In this document: in pieces, positions 25,501-34,384 of the stretch
How the letters are laid out: every line of letters begins with the position of its first letter
Position numbering within the stretch: position 1 is the first letter of the stretch
Assembly: GCA_050015355.1 (NCBI GenBank)
Contig: JBEKBO010000020.1
Span: 1-58,985 of the forward strand
Length of the DNA: 58,985 nt
Reading direction: 5' to 3'
Source of the DNA: CAWBRT01 sp050015355
GTDB taxonomy: Bacteria; Acidobacteriota; Terriglobia; Terriglobales; Acidobacteriaceae
Notes under the pieces: model-generated
Seen by the model: the letters and a program-made list of their open reading frames with translations, nothing else
Told to the model about the DNA's origin: nothing
The model's database searches: none
Program-made: the position numbers and the translations under genes

Positions 25501-25535
25501 CCCCGGCAGGCGAATACCTGCTGGGGTTTTGTTTT
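25501..25535 (+). terminator. Intrinsic terminator of the aminotransferase gene
   Basis: CCCCGGCAGG and CCTGCTGGGG form a 10-bp stem (one G-T pair) around CGAATA, followed by TTTTGTTTT. It serves the plus-strand gene; the convergent serA ends 10 nt further on. Confidence 0.85.
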
Positions 25536-25544
25536 ATCTGGCAA

Positions 25545-27173
25545 CTACAGATAAATCGCCCTGGCGCCTTTCACGGCGGAGATTTTTCCGCGTATCTCCT
25601 CCAGCACCGCGTTCGGAACAGCCGAGTCGGTTTGCACGATGGCCATTGCCCGGCGCGCCGACCGCTCATCCCGCGCGCCAGCCGGAACGGGACGCCCGTC
25701 GGCCTCGCGTCCCAGCGAGAAACGCGCGATGTTGATTCTGTTCTGCCCCAGGATCGTGCCGATGCCGCCGATCACGCCCGGAAGATCCTTGTTGGAAAAG
25801 ACCACCAGGTGGCCTTCCAGCGGCGACTCGATATCGATGCCGTTCAGCTCGATGATGCGCGGAAACTTCTCGTGAACGACGGTTCCCCGCGCCAGCAGCG
25901 TCGTGCCGTTGCCCTTCAGCGAGAGCCGCAGGGCATTGATCTGCCCGGCAGCACTCTCCGAGGCGCTGTCTTCGCGGATGCTGACGCCGCGGGTGGCCGC
26001 GACCGTGGCCGCGTTCACGAGGTTGACCACTTCCTGCGACCCGCATTGCAGCACCCCGGCCACGGCGGAATCGCGAAGCACGGCGGTCTTCCACTCGCCG
26101 ACGTTGCCTTCGTAGCCGACGCGGATCTCCTCCAGGTTGAGGTCGGAATCCATGAGCTGCGCCAGCAGAGAGGCCATGCGGCGCGCCAGATCGAGATAAG
26201 GATGAAGCTGCTGGTACTCGACCTCGGTCAAGGAGGGAACGTTCACGGCGTTCTGGACGACGCCATTGTTAAGATATTCGCGGACCTGCTCGGCCAACTG
26301 CACGCCCACCGCATCCTGCGCCTCCACCGTCGAAGCCCCTATGTGCGGCGTCGCGATCAGGTTGGGCAACTCCAGCAACGGCGAGTTCTTGGGCGGCTCC
26401 GCGACAAAGACGTCGAGCGCCGCCCCGGCCACCTGGCCTGAGCGCAACGCCGCGCACAAAGCCGCTTCGTCGACCAGTTCGCCGCGCGCGCAGTTGACGA
26501 TACGCACACCCTTCTTCATCATCGCCAGCGATCCGGCGCAAATCATTCCCTGCGTCTGCGGAGTCAGCCCGAGATGCAGCGAGAGGTAGTCGGCTCCGGC
26601 ATAGAGATCATCGAGCGAGCACAGCTTTATCCCGAGATCGCGAGCCAGCGCGGGAGAGACGTAGGGATCGTGCGCGCTCACCGTCATGCCCAAAGCCTTG
26701 GCGCGCTTTGCCACCTCTACTCCAATGCGCCCCAGGCCCAGGATGCCCAGCTCTTTGCCGCGCAGCTCCGTTCCCTGAAACGTTTTCTTTTCCCATTTGC
26801 CGGCACGGGTGGAAGCATCGGCGCGCGACAGGTGGCGGGCGAGCGAAATCATCAGCCCGATGGCGAGTTCGGCGACGGCCACGGCATTGGCCCCCGGAGT
26901 GTTCATCACCACGATGCCGCGGCGGGTGGCCGCTTCGACATCGATGTTGTCGACGCCAACTCCGGCACGCCCGATCACGCGCACCTTGGGCGCCTTCTCC
27001 AGCATGGCTGCGTCAACGTAGACAGCGGAGCGCACGATGAGGGCATCGGCGTCCCGCAGGTGCGCCTCCGGAGATAGCTGGTACTGAGCGGGATCGATGA
27101 CCTGCCAACCCTTCTCCCGGGCGAGCAACTGCATCCCGGCCTTGGAAATCGGCTCGGCTATAACAATTTTCAT
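25545..27173 (-). CDS. serA: D-3-phosphoglycerate dehydrogenase
   Basis: First enzyme of serine synthesis, oxidising 3-phosphoglycerate with NAD+. The start is the ATG at 27173 (product begins MKIVIAEPIS), giving 542 residues, the long form with an intervening domain and a C-terminal ACT domain. Seen are the Rossmann loop GLGRIGVEVAKRAKALGM, NCARGELVDE, catalytic HIGASTVEAQDAVG, the ASB-like middle region, and an ACT domain (LVVFSNKDLPGVIGGIGTIL) that normally senses serine. Its start overlaps the upstream aminotransferase stop (ATGA), so the two are coupled. Confidence 0.94.
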   Translation of the reverse strand: MKIVIAEPISKAGMQLLAREKGWQVIDPAQYQLSPEAHLRDADALIVRSAVYVDAAMLEKAPKVRVIGRAGVGVDNIDVEAATRRGIVVMNTPGANAVAVAELAIGLMISLARHLSRADASTRAGKWEKKTFQGTELRGKELGILGLGRIGVEVAKRAKALGMTVSAHDPYVSPALARDLGIKLCSLDDLYAGADYLSLHLGLTPQTQGMICAGSLAMMKKGVRIVNCARGELVDEAALCAALRSGQVAGAALDVFVAEPPKNSPLLELPNLIATPHIGASTVEAQDAVGVQLAEQVREYLNNGVVQNAVNVPSLTEVEYQQLHPYLDLARRMASLLAQLMDSDLNLEEIRVGYEGNVGEWKTAVLRDSAVAGVLQCGSQEVVNLVNAATVAATRGVSIREDSASESAAGQINALRLSLKGNGTTLLARGTVVHEKFPRIIELNGIDIESPLEGHLVVFSNKDLPGVIGGIGTILGQNRINIARFSLGREADGRPVPAGARDERSARRAMAIVQTDSAVPNAVLEEIRGKISAVKGARAIYL

Positions 27174-28420
27174 CGCTGTCCTCCGCCCGCCTGCGCGCTT
27201 CTGCCGGCGACGCACTCTGAAGTGGATCGTCCGCAGGCGCACAGCGCCGGCCGCTTGCCCGCCCGCCACTCGAAGTCAACCCGTTGCGCGGCGGTGAGCC
27301 CCGCGCCCAACGGAAACTTGCCGGGGCGCATGCGCTCCAGAACCTGCTCCAGCCCACCGACAATGCCCATGGTGTCGACGTAATCGAGATAGCCTAGATG
27401 GGAGACGCGAAAGATTTTTCCCTTCATCTCGTCGCCTTGCCCGTCGGAAAGAATTCCGCCGAAGTCAGCCTTGAACCGCTTGACGATGTCGCTGCTGACG
27501 ATGCCTTCGGGCGCGAGCACGGCGGTTGCGGCCGCGCTTGGCGCCGTCGGCGCGAACAGTTTGAGCCCGAGCGCCTGCACGGCGGCGCGCGTCATGGCGG
27601 CGCAGCGTTCGGCGTTGTCGACCAGCAGACGGCGGCCTTCGGCGACATCGCCGCCGCCCAGCGTGGCAAAGTAGTCGAGCGAGGCGCCCATGGCCGCAAT
27701 CAGCGCGACCGAAGGCGTGTACGAGGCTTCACCCTTGGCGTTCGACTTGTGTTCCTTGCGGAGATCGAAGTAGTAGCGCGGCTGGTTTGTGGTCTCCATC
27801 CGCTTCCAGGCGCGCTCGCTGGCGGCAAGATAGGCGAGCCCCGGAGGAATCATCAGCGCTTTTTGCGAGCCGCCGATGATGACATCGACCGCGTCAGCCT
27901 CCAGATGGGTCGTGCCCAAGCCGGTAATGGCGTCGACGACCAGCAGCGCGTCGCTGCCGCGCACCAATTCCGCCAGCGCCGGAATGCAATGGCGCGTACC
28001 GGTCGAGGTCTCCGTGGCCTGAACGAAGACGGCGCGCACTTCGGGAGAGAACTGGGCGCGCACGTCCTCGATCGAAACCGTTTGCCCGTACGGAGCCGAG
28101 ACCGTGCGCACTTTGCAACCGTAGGTTTTCGTCAAGGCCACCCAGCGCTCGCCGAACTTGCCGGCCGTGATCACCAGCACCGTGTCGCCTGGATTGGTCA
28201 GATTGCTGACCGCCGCCTCCATTGCTCCGGTGCCGGATGCGGTCAGAATGACGACATCGTTCGAGGTGCCGATAAAAGCCTGGAGCTGTTTCAGCACCTT
28301 CGAAAACAGTGCCCTGAACTCAGCAGTACGGTGATGAATATCGGCGGCCGCCATCGCGAACTGCGACGCGGGCAACAGTGGCGTAGGACCGGGGGTGAAA
28401 AGGCGGGTCTTGCTGATCAT
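27170..28420 (-). CDS. Class V aminotransferase, probable phosphoserine or serine-pathway aminotransferase
   Basis: This is a 416-residue PLP enzyme: FTPGPTPLLPASQFAM at the start, LTASGTGAMEAAVSNL (phosphate loop), ATETSTGTRH, VVDAITGLGTTHLEA with the ring-binding Asp, and the Lys in IIGGSQKALMIPPGLAY. The end (about 40 residues, ACGRSTSECVAGRSAQAGG) is an unusual Cys/Gly-rich extension. It is coupled to serA by an ATGA overlap and preceded by the DUF1015 gene, a grouping that supports a role in phosphohydroxypyruvate to phosphoserine conversion; classical SerC is a different subgroup, so this is inference. Confidence 0.85.
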   Translation of the reverse strand: MISKTRLFTPGPTPLLPASQFAMAAADIHHRTAEFRALFSKVLKQLQAFIGTSNDVVILTASGTGAMEAAVSNLTNPGDTVLVITAGKFGERWVALTKTYGCKVRTVSAPYGQTVSIEDVRAQFSPEVRAVFVQATETSTGTRHCIPALAELVRGSDALLVVDAITGLGTTHLEADAVDVIIGGSQKALMIPPGLAYLAASERAWKRMETTNQPRYYFDLRKEHKSNAKGEASYTPSVALIAAMGASLDYFATLGGGDVAEGRRLLVDNAERCAAMTRAAVQALGLKLFAPTAPSAAATAVLAPEGIVSSDIVKRFKADFGGILSDGQGDEMKGKIFRVSHLGYLDYVDTMGIVGGLEQVLERMRPGKFPLGAGLTAAQRVDFEWRAGKRPALCACGRSTSECVAGRSAQAGGGQR

Positions 28421-28509
28421 CTCTGGCTCCGTTCTGTCCCAACAATCGCAACCACGGGATTGTTTGGGACCAACCCTAAGGCAAGAAGTTTTACTGCCTA
28501 CCTGCTACT

Positions 28510-29817
28510 TCAGAAACACTGGTCCAGGTTATCGAGCGTGAGTCCGCTCAACAGCTTGGGATAAAAATCGGTGGATTTCTGCGGCATGACGCGCCCGGCA
28601 TAGCATAGGTCCCGCATCACCGTCAGCGGAACCGGGTTCAGCAGAAACGCTGCATTCGCTCCATTCGCGACTTGCTGGACGGCCTCGTCAGCCGAGCGGA
28701 AATAACGCACGTTTCGCTGCTCGCGCACGGCTTCCGGTGAAATGCCGAGAATCCTGTGCAGCACGATTTCGTGCAACACCACGACATCGAGCTGCCGTTC
28801 CAGCGTTGTCACGTCCGTGAGCAGGTTGTCCACTTTGTCGGCACGCACGCGGGCGAGGACGCGACCGCCCGCGGTGACGACGCCGAAAGCGGTGCCGCCG
28901 CGGCCCATCTCCGCCAACTCGGCCAGCAACCCTGCGCCGCTGCTGGTGGTGCGCTTCAGCTCGCAGAATTCCTGCAATTGGCGCGTCAACTTCTCCGCAT
29001 CGAATCCCTCGACTCCGAAAACGACCCGGTGCGTCGGCAGCACGACCAGGCCGGGAGAATTCATGTTGACCAGCGTCATCATTACGAACTCATGCGGGGC
29101 GTTGCGGTCGCTGGAATTGGCACGGCAGGCGTCGCGGTACGCGCTCGCAGTTTCGTAACGATGATGACCGTCGGCGATGATCAGCCGCTTGTTACGCATC
29201 GCGCCGACCACTCGCTCGACGACCGCCGGGTCGTCGATGCGCCACAGAAGGTTTTCGACGCCGTATTCGTCCACGACATTTTCGTCGGCTTCGCGATTCG
29301 CCACGGCCGGGCAGATGATGTTTTCGACTTCGTTCGCCACATCTTCGTAGATCATGAAGAGCTGGCCCGAGTGCGTGCGCGTGGCTTGCAGAAGATTGCA
29401 ACGGTCTGCCTTGGGCTTGGCCAGGGTCTGCTCATGGCGAAAAACCACCCCGTCTTCGTAGTCGTAGATTCTGCCGAGGGCAATCACCCCGGTTCGCAGC
29501 ACTGGCTTGTCGGGTTGCACGGGGCTGGCGAACTTCTGCACATAGGCATAAATGCCGGGCGCCGGGTCGCGCCGTAGAACACCCTCACCCTGAACCTGCC
29601 GCAGAAAATCAGCCGCCCGCGTGTATACGTTAGACGACGGATTATCTCCAGGTTCGGGCTTGCCGAGTTCGAGGCGGACCAGGTTATACGGGCTTCGGCG
29701 GTAATAGGCGTCCTGCATTGCCGGCGTGATCTTGTCGTAAGGCTGCGTCAGCACGTCAGCCAGCTTTACCTTGGACGAATCGAAGCGAAGCGCGTGAAAA
29801 GGTCTGATTTCTGCCAT
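28510..29817 (-). CDS. DUF1015 family protein, serine-biosynthesis associated
   Basis: This 435-residue protein begins MAEIRPFHALRFDSSKV and carries the family hallmarks QPYDKITPAMQDAYYRRSPYN, RTGVIALGRIYDYEDG, HEQTLAKPKADR, IADGHHRYETA and VVLPTHRVV. DUF1015 proteins are widespread next to serA or aminotransferase genes, and kinase activity on serine (SerK-like) has been described for family members; whether this one has it is not visible. It heads the three-gene minus-strand operon. Confidence 0.85.
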   Translation of the reverse strand: MAEIRPFHALRFDSSKVKLADVLTQPYDKITPAMQDAYYRRSPYNLVRLELGKPEPGDNPSSNVYTRAADFLRQVQGEGVLRRDPAPGIYAYVQKFASPVQPDKPVLRTGVIALGRIYDYEDGVVFRHEQTLAKPKADRCNLLQATRTHSGQLFMIYEDVANEVENIICPAVANREADENVVDEYGVENLLWRIDDPAVVERVVGAMRNKRLIIADGHHRYETASAYRDACRANSSDRNAPHEFVMMTLVNMNSPGLVVLPTHRVVFGVEGFDAEKLTRQLQEFCELKRTTSSGAGLLAELAEMGRGGTAFGVVTAGGRVLARVRADKVDNLLTDVTTLERQLDVVVLHEIVLHRILGISPEAVREQRNVRYFRSADEAVQQVANGANAAFLLNPVPLTVMRDLCYAGRVMPQKSTDFYPKLLSGLTLDNLDQCF

Positions 29818-30363
29818 CTAGCTAGGTCCCTGTACCCTCTAAAATTAGACCCGTGAAAACCACCGCCGATAAGCTTGGAGAATGAATTGTCGCCCACCCT
29901 GGCGGAGATTGTTATTAAGCTGTGCGACTGAGCAGGTTATTTCACCAGCGTGATGCGCAGCTGCGGCAACGGCAGCACGATCGACATCGCGGAACGGCTA
30001 AGCGGAGACATAGCCGATGAGAGGAACGCCCCATACTTAAAATTATCATGGGAAAGCCTTGACGCGCACCACCATTCTGACCCGCGATTCGCGCGGCGGC
30101 AATTCACCGTACTTGGCAAATGAAGGTAAGCCGTTCGAACAGAGCAGAATCCAAGCAGGGGCTTGCGAAAAACCGGGAACCAAAATCAAAGAGATGCCGC
30201 GGAAGACGGCATCTCTATTGATTGCTCAAGAATAGATCAAGCTACAAGTTTATTTCTCACTCGGAAGTTCGAAACAGTGGCACCGGCTCCGCCACCGCGC
30301 TACTCCCGAGGTGAGGCGCACGAACCTCACCCCGGAAAATCCGCCAGACACTCGCTTCGCCGC
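29818..30363. other. 546-nt intergenic region with fragmentary frames
   Basis: No intact gene. On the minus strand near 30040-30119 a short frame reads FAKYGELPPRESRVRMVVRV and then stops; another frame nearby gives SPLSRSAMSIVLPLPQLRIT. They could be pieces of one broken gene, not identified. The terminator of the transporter operon lies at 30190-30216. The promoter of the DUF1015 operon should be at the left edge. Confidence 0.35.
30190..30216 (-). terminator. Terminator-like hairpin behind the transporter gene
   Basis: AGAGATGCCG and CGGCATCTCT form a perfect 10-bp stem around a 7-nt loop. On the minus strand it is followed by TTGATTTTGGTT, a moderate T-rich tail. It lies about 150 nt downstream of the minus-strand transporter gene. 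Confidence 0.6.
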
Positions 30364-31686
30364 CTACGATACGTCTGCCTTCTTATAGGTCTCCTCGGAG
30401 AAGATTACCGAGATAGCGGTAATAATCACGAAAGAGATCATGTAGAGCGACACAGGCCATGACTTGTTGTGGGCCCACGCCAGCAGCGCGGTTGCGACCG
30501 GAAGCGCCATGCCGCCGGCAAAAATCGATGCAAATTGGTAACCGAGCGATGCGCCGCTGTAACGCACCTTCGCCGGAAACAGTTCAGCAAAAAAGCTTGC
30601 CTGCGGTCCGTACATCGCCGAGTGACCCAGTTGGCCGATTAAGATAATGGCGGCCCAGGCCCAATAGATATTCCCGGCAGCCTTGTCCAGCATCCAGAAG
30701 AACGGGAAGGACAGCACGCCGCACATGCAAGCCCCCCACATATAGACCGCGCGCCGCCCGATCTTGTCGGAAACCCAGCCGTAGAACGGCATCATGACCA
30801 GACCGATACCATAGTTGATGGTCAAGGCCGGCAGTAACGCTTGCCGGCTAAGCTTCAACACCGTGACGGCGTAGGTGAGCGAGAATACCGTGATGATGTA
30901 GTACAGGCCATTCTCGGCGAAGCGCATGCCCATGGCCAGCAGCAGGTTCTTCGGGTGATCTTTAATGGCCTGGATCACCGGCATCTTGACCTCGGACTTC
31001 TCGTCCTTGATCTTTTGGAAGGCAGGCGACTCGGCGAGCGTCATCCGGATCCAGATGCCGATGACGACCAGCACTATGCTGAACAGGAACGGCAGGCGCC
31101 AGCCCCAGGCGAGAAAATCGGCTTCAGACAACTGCTTGTTGGCCATCCAGAACGCGAACACGGACAGCAGTCCGCCAACCATAGCGCCTGTCTGCGGAAA
31201 GGAGCCGAAAAAGCCGCGGCGATGCGCCGGGGCGTGCTCAACCGCCATCAACACCGCGCCGCCCCACTCGCCGCCGAGTCCGATGCCCTGGCAGACGCGC
31301 ATCAGAGTCAGCAGGATGGGAGCCCAAATCCCGACCTGGGAGTACGTCGGCAGCAGGCCGATGATCGTCGACGAAACGCCCATGAACAGCAGCGTGATGT
31401 ACAGCATCTGCTTGCGGCCGATACGGTCGCCAAAGTGGCCGAAGACAACGCCTGCGAAGGGACGGGCAATAAAGCCGATGGTGTAGGTGGAAAAGGCGAG
31501 GAGTGTCCCCACCAACGGGTCAAACTTGGGGAAGAACAGCTTGGGGAAAACAAGCGCTGCAGCCGTGCCGTACAAGAAAAAGTCGTACCATTCGATCGAG
31601 GTGCCGATGAGGCTCGCGAATGCCACCTTGGCGAACTGAGGTTTGAGAACCTCCGCCGGCGACCCCACGGTAGATTGCTGTGCCAT
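30364..31686 (-). CDS. MHS-family major facilitator (metabolite:H+ symporter)
   Basis: This 440-residue inner-membrane protein has about 12 membrane segments. The start of the first helix, GTSIEWYDFFLYGTAAALVF, and the loop GHFGDRIGRKQML are typical of the MHS subfamily (ProP, KgtP, ShiA types) that import organic acids or osmolytes with protons. The second-half loop YGWVSDKIGRRAVYMWG is also present. ATG at 31686 has a GGAGGA site 7 nt upstream. It is the last gene behind bdhA and scoAB, so a substrate such as 3-hydroxybutyrate or acetoacetate is likely; this is inference from context. Confidence 0.88.
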   Translation of the reverse strand: MAQQSTVGSPAEVLKPQFAKVAFASLIGTSIEWYDFFLYGTAAALVFPKLFFPKFDPLVGTLLAFSTYTIGFIARPFAGVVFGHFGDRIGRKQMLYITLLFMGVSSTIIGLLPTYSQVGIWAPILLTLMRVCQGIGLGGEWGGAVLMAVEHAPAHRRGFFGSFPQTGAMVGGLLSVFAFWMANKQLSEADFLAWGWRLPFLFSIVLVVIGIWIRMTLAESPAFQKIKDEKSEVKMPVIQAIKDHPKNLLLAMGMRFAENGLYYIITVFSLTYAVTVLKLSRQALLPALTINYGIGLVMMPFYGWVSDKIGRRAVYMWGACMCGVLSFPFFWMLDKAAGNIYWAWAAIILIGQLGHSAMYGPQASFFAELFPAKVRYSGASLGYQFASIFAGGMALPVATALLAWAHNKSWPVSLYMISFVIITAISVIFSEETYKKADVS

Positions 31687-31772
31687 GTTCATTTCCTCCG
31701 AGTGCATTTGGCGATCTTGCGTATGCCACCCGGCCTGAGGGCGGCAGGTTGAAGCGTACTCGCGGACCGGAT

Positions 31773-32555
31773 TTACTGCGCCGTCCAGCCGCCGTCGTTT
31801 GCAATAGGAACACCAGTCATGTTCTGAGCCGCGTCGCTGCAGAGAAAAACTGCGATCGCCGCGATTTGCTCGATGCTGGTGAAAGTTCCCGAGGGTTCTT
31901 TTTCGATGAGCAGTTCGCGCTCGGCCTGCTGCAACGAAATGGCCTGCTTCTCCGCTTTCATTTCGATCTGCTTCTGAACCAGCGGCGTGAGCACCCAGCC
32001 GGGGCAGATGGCGTTGCAGGTGATGCCTTTGCCGGCGTTCTCCAGTGCTACCACCTTTGTCATGCCTATCAAGCCGTGCTTAGCCGAGACATAAGCCACC
32101 TTGTTGACCGAAGCCACCAAACCGTGGACGGATGAAATGTTGACGATGCGTCCCCAGCCGCGGGCCTGCATTCCGGGCAACGCCGCGCGGGTGGTGTGAA
32201 ACGCCGAGCACAAGTTGATGGCGATAATGGCGTCCCACCGTTCAACCGGAAAGCTCTCGACCGGCGAAACGTGCTGGATTCCGGCATTGTTGACCACTAT
32301 GTCCACTTTGCCCAGACGCTTCTCGGCATCGGCAACCAGTTGCGCGCACTGTTCGCCTTTGGAAAGATCAGCGCCGTTGTACAGCGCGGTCACGCCCAAT
32401 TCTTTCTCGATCCCGGCGCGTATCTTCTCGATCTCGCAGGGATCACCAAATCCATTCAGCATGATGTCGCAACCTTCGGCTGCCAGCCCCCGCGCGATAC
32501 CGAGGCCGATTCCGCTGGTCGAGCCAGTAACGATTGCCACACGTCCTTTCAGCAT
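31773..32555 (-). CDS. bdhA: D-3-hydroxybutyrate dehydrogenase
   Basis: This 260-residue short-chain dehydrogenase converts 3-hydroxybutyrate to acetoacetate with NAD+. Seen are the nucleotide motif TGSTSGIGLGIARGLA, NNAGIQHVSPVESFP (the HV-P pattern typical of HbdH/BdhA rather than general SDRs), ISSVHGLVASVNKVAYVSAKHG with catalytic Ser, Tyr and Lys, and CPGWVLTPLVQKQI. Start at the ATG 32555. Placed between the CoA transferase genes and the transporter on the same strand. Confidence 0.9.
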   Translation of the reverse strand: MLKGRVAIVTGSTSGIGLGIARGLAAEGCDIMLNGFGDPCEIEKIRAGIEKELGVTALYNGADLSKGEQCAQLVADAEKRLGKVDIVVNNAGIQHVSPVESFPVERWDAIIAINLCSAFHTTRAALPGMQARGWGRIVNISSVHGLVASVNKVAYVSAKHGLIGMTKVVALENAGKGITCNAICPGWVLTPLVQKQIEMKAEKQAISLQQAERELLIEKEPSGTFTSIEQIAAIAVFLCSDAAQNMTGVPIANDGGWTAQ

Positions 32556-32797
32556 AGAGATTCTCCTCCGCTCCTTCGGTCGCGTCGCGGTGGAATGTTT
32601 GCGCATCTTCGCAGCCGCCTCAAACGTGCTCTCGAAACCGGGAGCGGCCGGGGAAAGATTGCAAATAGGACGAACACCGCCGAGGCCGTGCTACAGGCCG
32701 TCGCGAACACGTCGCGAGACCATGTTTTGTGCTTCAGAAAAGCTGCTTGCCTTACCAGGAAGGGCACGCAGGCAAGCAGCGTTTGCTTACTCGCGCC

Positions 32798-33484
32798 TCA
32801 ATTAGCCGCCGCCTGGGTGAACTTCGCTTCGCCGCTAATCGGCATGACCGGAACGTTGTTCGGGATAATCAACTTCGCTGCGGTCGCCGCGACGACTTGC
32901 TCCACCGTGACGCCCGGCGCCACTTCCTTCAGCACCAGTCCCTGCTCAGTCGGTTCGATCACGGCCATTTCAGTGACGATAAGACTGACCCGGCGCACCG
33001 ACGTCAGCGGCAGGGTGCACTTTTTCAGGATTTTCGGCTTGCCCTTGGCGGTGTGGGTCATGGAAACAATGACACGTTTAGCGCCGGTCACCAAGTCCAT
33101 GGCGCCACCCATGCCCGGAACCATCTTGCCGGGCACAATCCAATTGGCCAACTGCCCCTGCTCGTCGACCTCCAGACCGCCGAGCACGGTGATATCGAGA
33201 TGCCCGCCGCGGATTAACCCGAACGACAGGGCGCTATCGATGCTGGCGGCGCCGGGAATAGCTCCGACATATCCGCCCCCCGCATCCGTCAGCGAGGGAT
33301 CTTCCATCCCCTGGCCCGGAATCTGGGCCATACCGACAATGCCGTTCTCCGACTGGAAGTAGACTTCCATCTCCGGCGGCAGATATTGAGGCACCATGGT
33401 CGGCAGACCAATGCCCAGGTTGACCAGGTTCCCATCCTTCAGTTCGAGCGCCACGCGCTTGGCGATAACAACTTTATCTTCCAT
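32798..33484 (-). CDS. scoB: 3-oxoacid CoA-transferase, subunit B
   Basis: This 228-residue beta subunit carries the catalytic Glu in the motif YFQSENGIVGM, which forms the acyl-glutamyl-CoA intermediate. The start NLGIGLPTMVPQYLPP and the stretch VPGKMVPGMGGAMDLVTGAK are family marks. The ATG at 33484 lies inside the end of scoA (11-nt overlap) and is preceded by GGGGGC. With scoA it moves CoA from succinyl-CoA to acetoacetate. Confidence 0.92.
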   Translation of the reverse strand: MEDKVVIAKRVALELKDGNLVNLGIGLPTMVPQYLPPEMEVYFQSENGIVGMAQIPGQGMEDPSLTDAGGGYVGAIPGAASIDSALSFGLIRGGHLDITVLGGLEVDEQGQLANWIVPGKMVPGMGGAMDLVTGAKRVIVSMTHTAKGKPKILKKCTLPLTSVRRVSLIVTEMAVIEPTEQGLVLKEVAPGVTVEQVVAATAAKLIIPNNVPVMPISGEAKFTQAAAN

Positions 33485-34145
33485 ATGCCCCCAGCCCCCT
33501 TTCAATCAAGTAGTCCACCACGGGAAACGGAGTGGCAACCGCGTCTGGAGGTATTACCCCGACAGGAACAATGTGTTCCGGTTCGGCGATTACCGTGTCC
33601 GCCGCCATAGCCATCACCACGTTGAAGTTGCGGGCAGTAAGAGAATAATCAAGATTGCCGCGATAATCGGAGCGATGCGCAGCCAACAGGGCGAAGTCCG
33701 CCCGCAGCGGCGGCTCAACCAGAAACTTCTTGCCTTCCACTTCAATAGTCTGTTTGCCCTCTGCCACCACCGTGCCGAAGCCGGTCGGGGTCAATACTCC
33801 GCCCAGGCCGAAACCGCCGGCGCGGATGCGCTCGGCAAGCGTCCCCTGGGGAACCAGCAAGACCTCCGTCTCGCCGGCTATCATCTGCCGCCCGGTCTCG
33901 GGATTGAGACCGATGTGAGAGGCAATGAGCTTTCGAACCAGCTTGGCATCGATCAGTTTGCCAATGCCCCAGCCTGGTTTTCCAGTGTCGTTGGCGATAA
34001 CGGTCAGGTTCTTGCGTCCCTGCCGAACCAGCTCGTCGATAATTCGGTGGGGCGAACCAACTCCCATAAACCCACCGATCATTAGAGAAGCGCCGTCGGG
34101 AATCATCTCGACGGCGCGTGTGCAGCTGATCGCTTTTTGTTGCAT
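33474..34145 (-). CDS. scoA: 3-oxoacid CoA-transferase, subunit A
   Basis: This 223-residue alpha subunit: IPDGASLMIGGFMGVGSPHRIIDELV is the CoA-binding glycine region; GLNPETGRQM, LVPQGTLAERIRAGGFG and GVLTPTGFGT are typical. Start ATG at 34145, with AGGAG 7 nt upstream. Overlaps scoB. Together they activate acetoacetate for the thiolase encoded just upstream. Confidence 0.92.
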   Translation of the reverse strand: MQQKAISCTRAVEMIPDGASLMIGGFMGVGSPHRIIDELVRQGRKNLTVIANDTGKPGWGIGKLIDAKLVRKLIASHIGLNPETGRQMIAGETEVLLVPQGTLAERIRAGGFGLGGVLTPTGFGTVVAEGKQTIEVEGKKFLVEPPLRADFALLAAHRSDYRGNLDYSLTARNFNVVMAMAADTVIAEPEHIVPVGVIPPDAVATPFPVVDYLIERGLGAYGR

Positions 34146-34384
34146 CAGCAAACTCCTCTTAACTATGAATTAGCTTTCCTTATTAAGCCTAAACAAATTA
34201 TCGGGTCACTATTTATACCTTAATGGCAACTCAATTGGGGAACTTTCTGGCTCTTAGTCCTCTTGCCGTGACGGACATCACTCAGACGAGTGCGCTTCTA
34301 TGGCTGCGCAGGGCCAACCCTTGCTATGGCGAGACGCCGTTCGCCGCATCCCGCGGGCGTTGAGGTTCCGCACGGCTTCCAACC

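Noticed and set aside
27398..28564. Plus-strand open frame of 388 codons
   Set aside because: Antisense of the class V aminotransferase.
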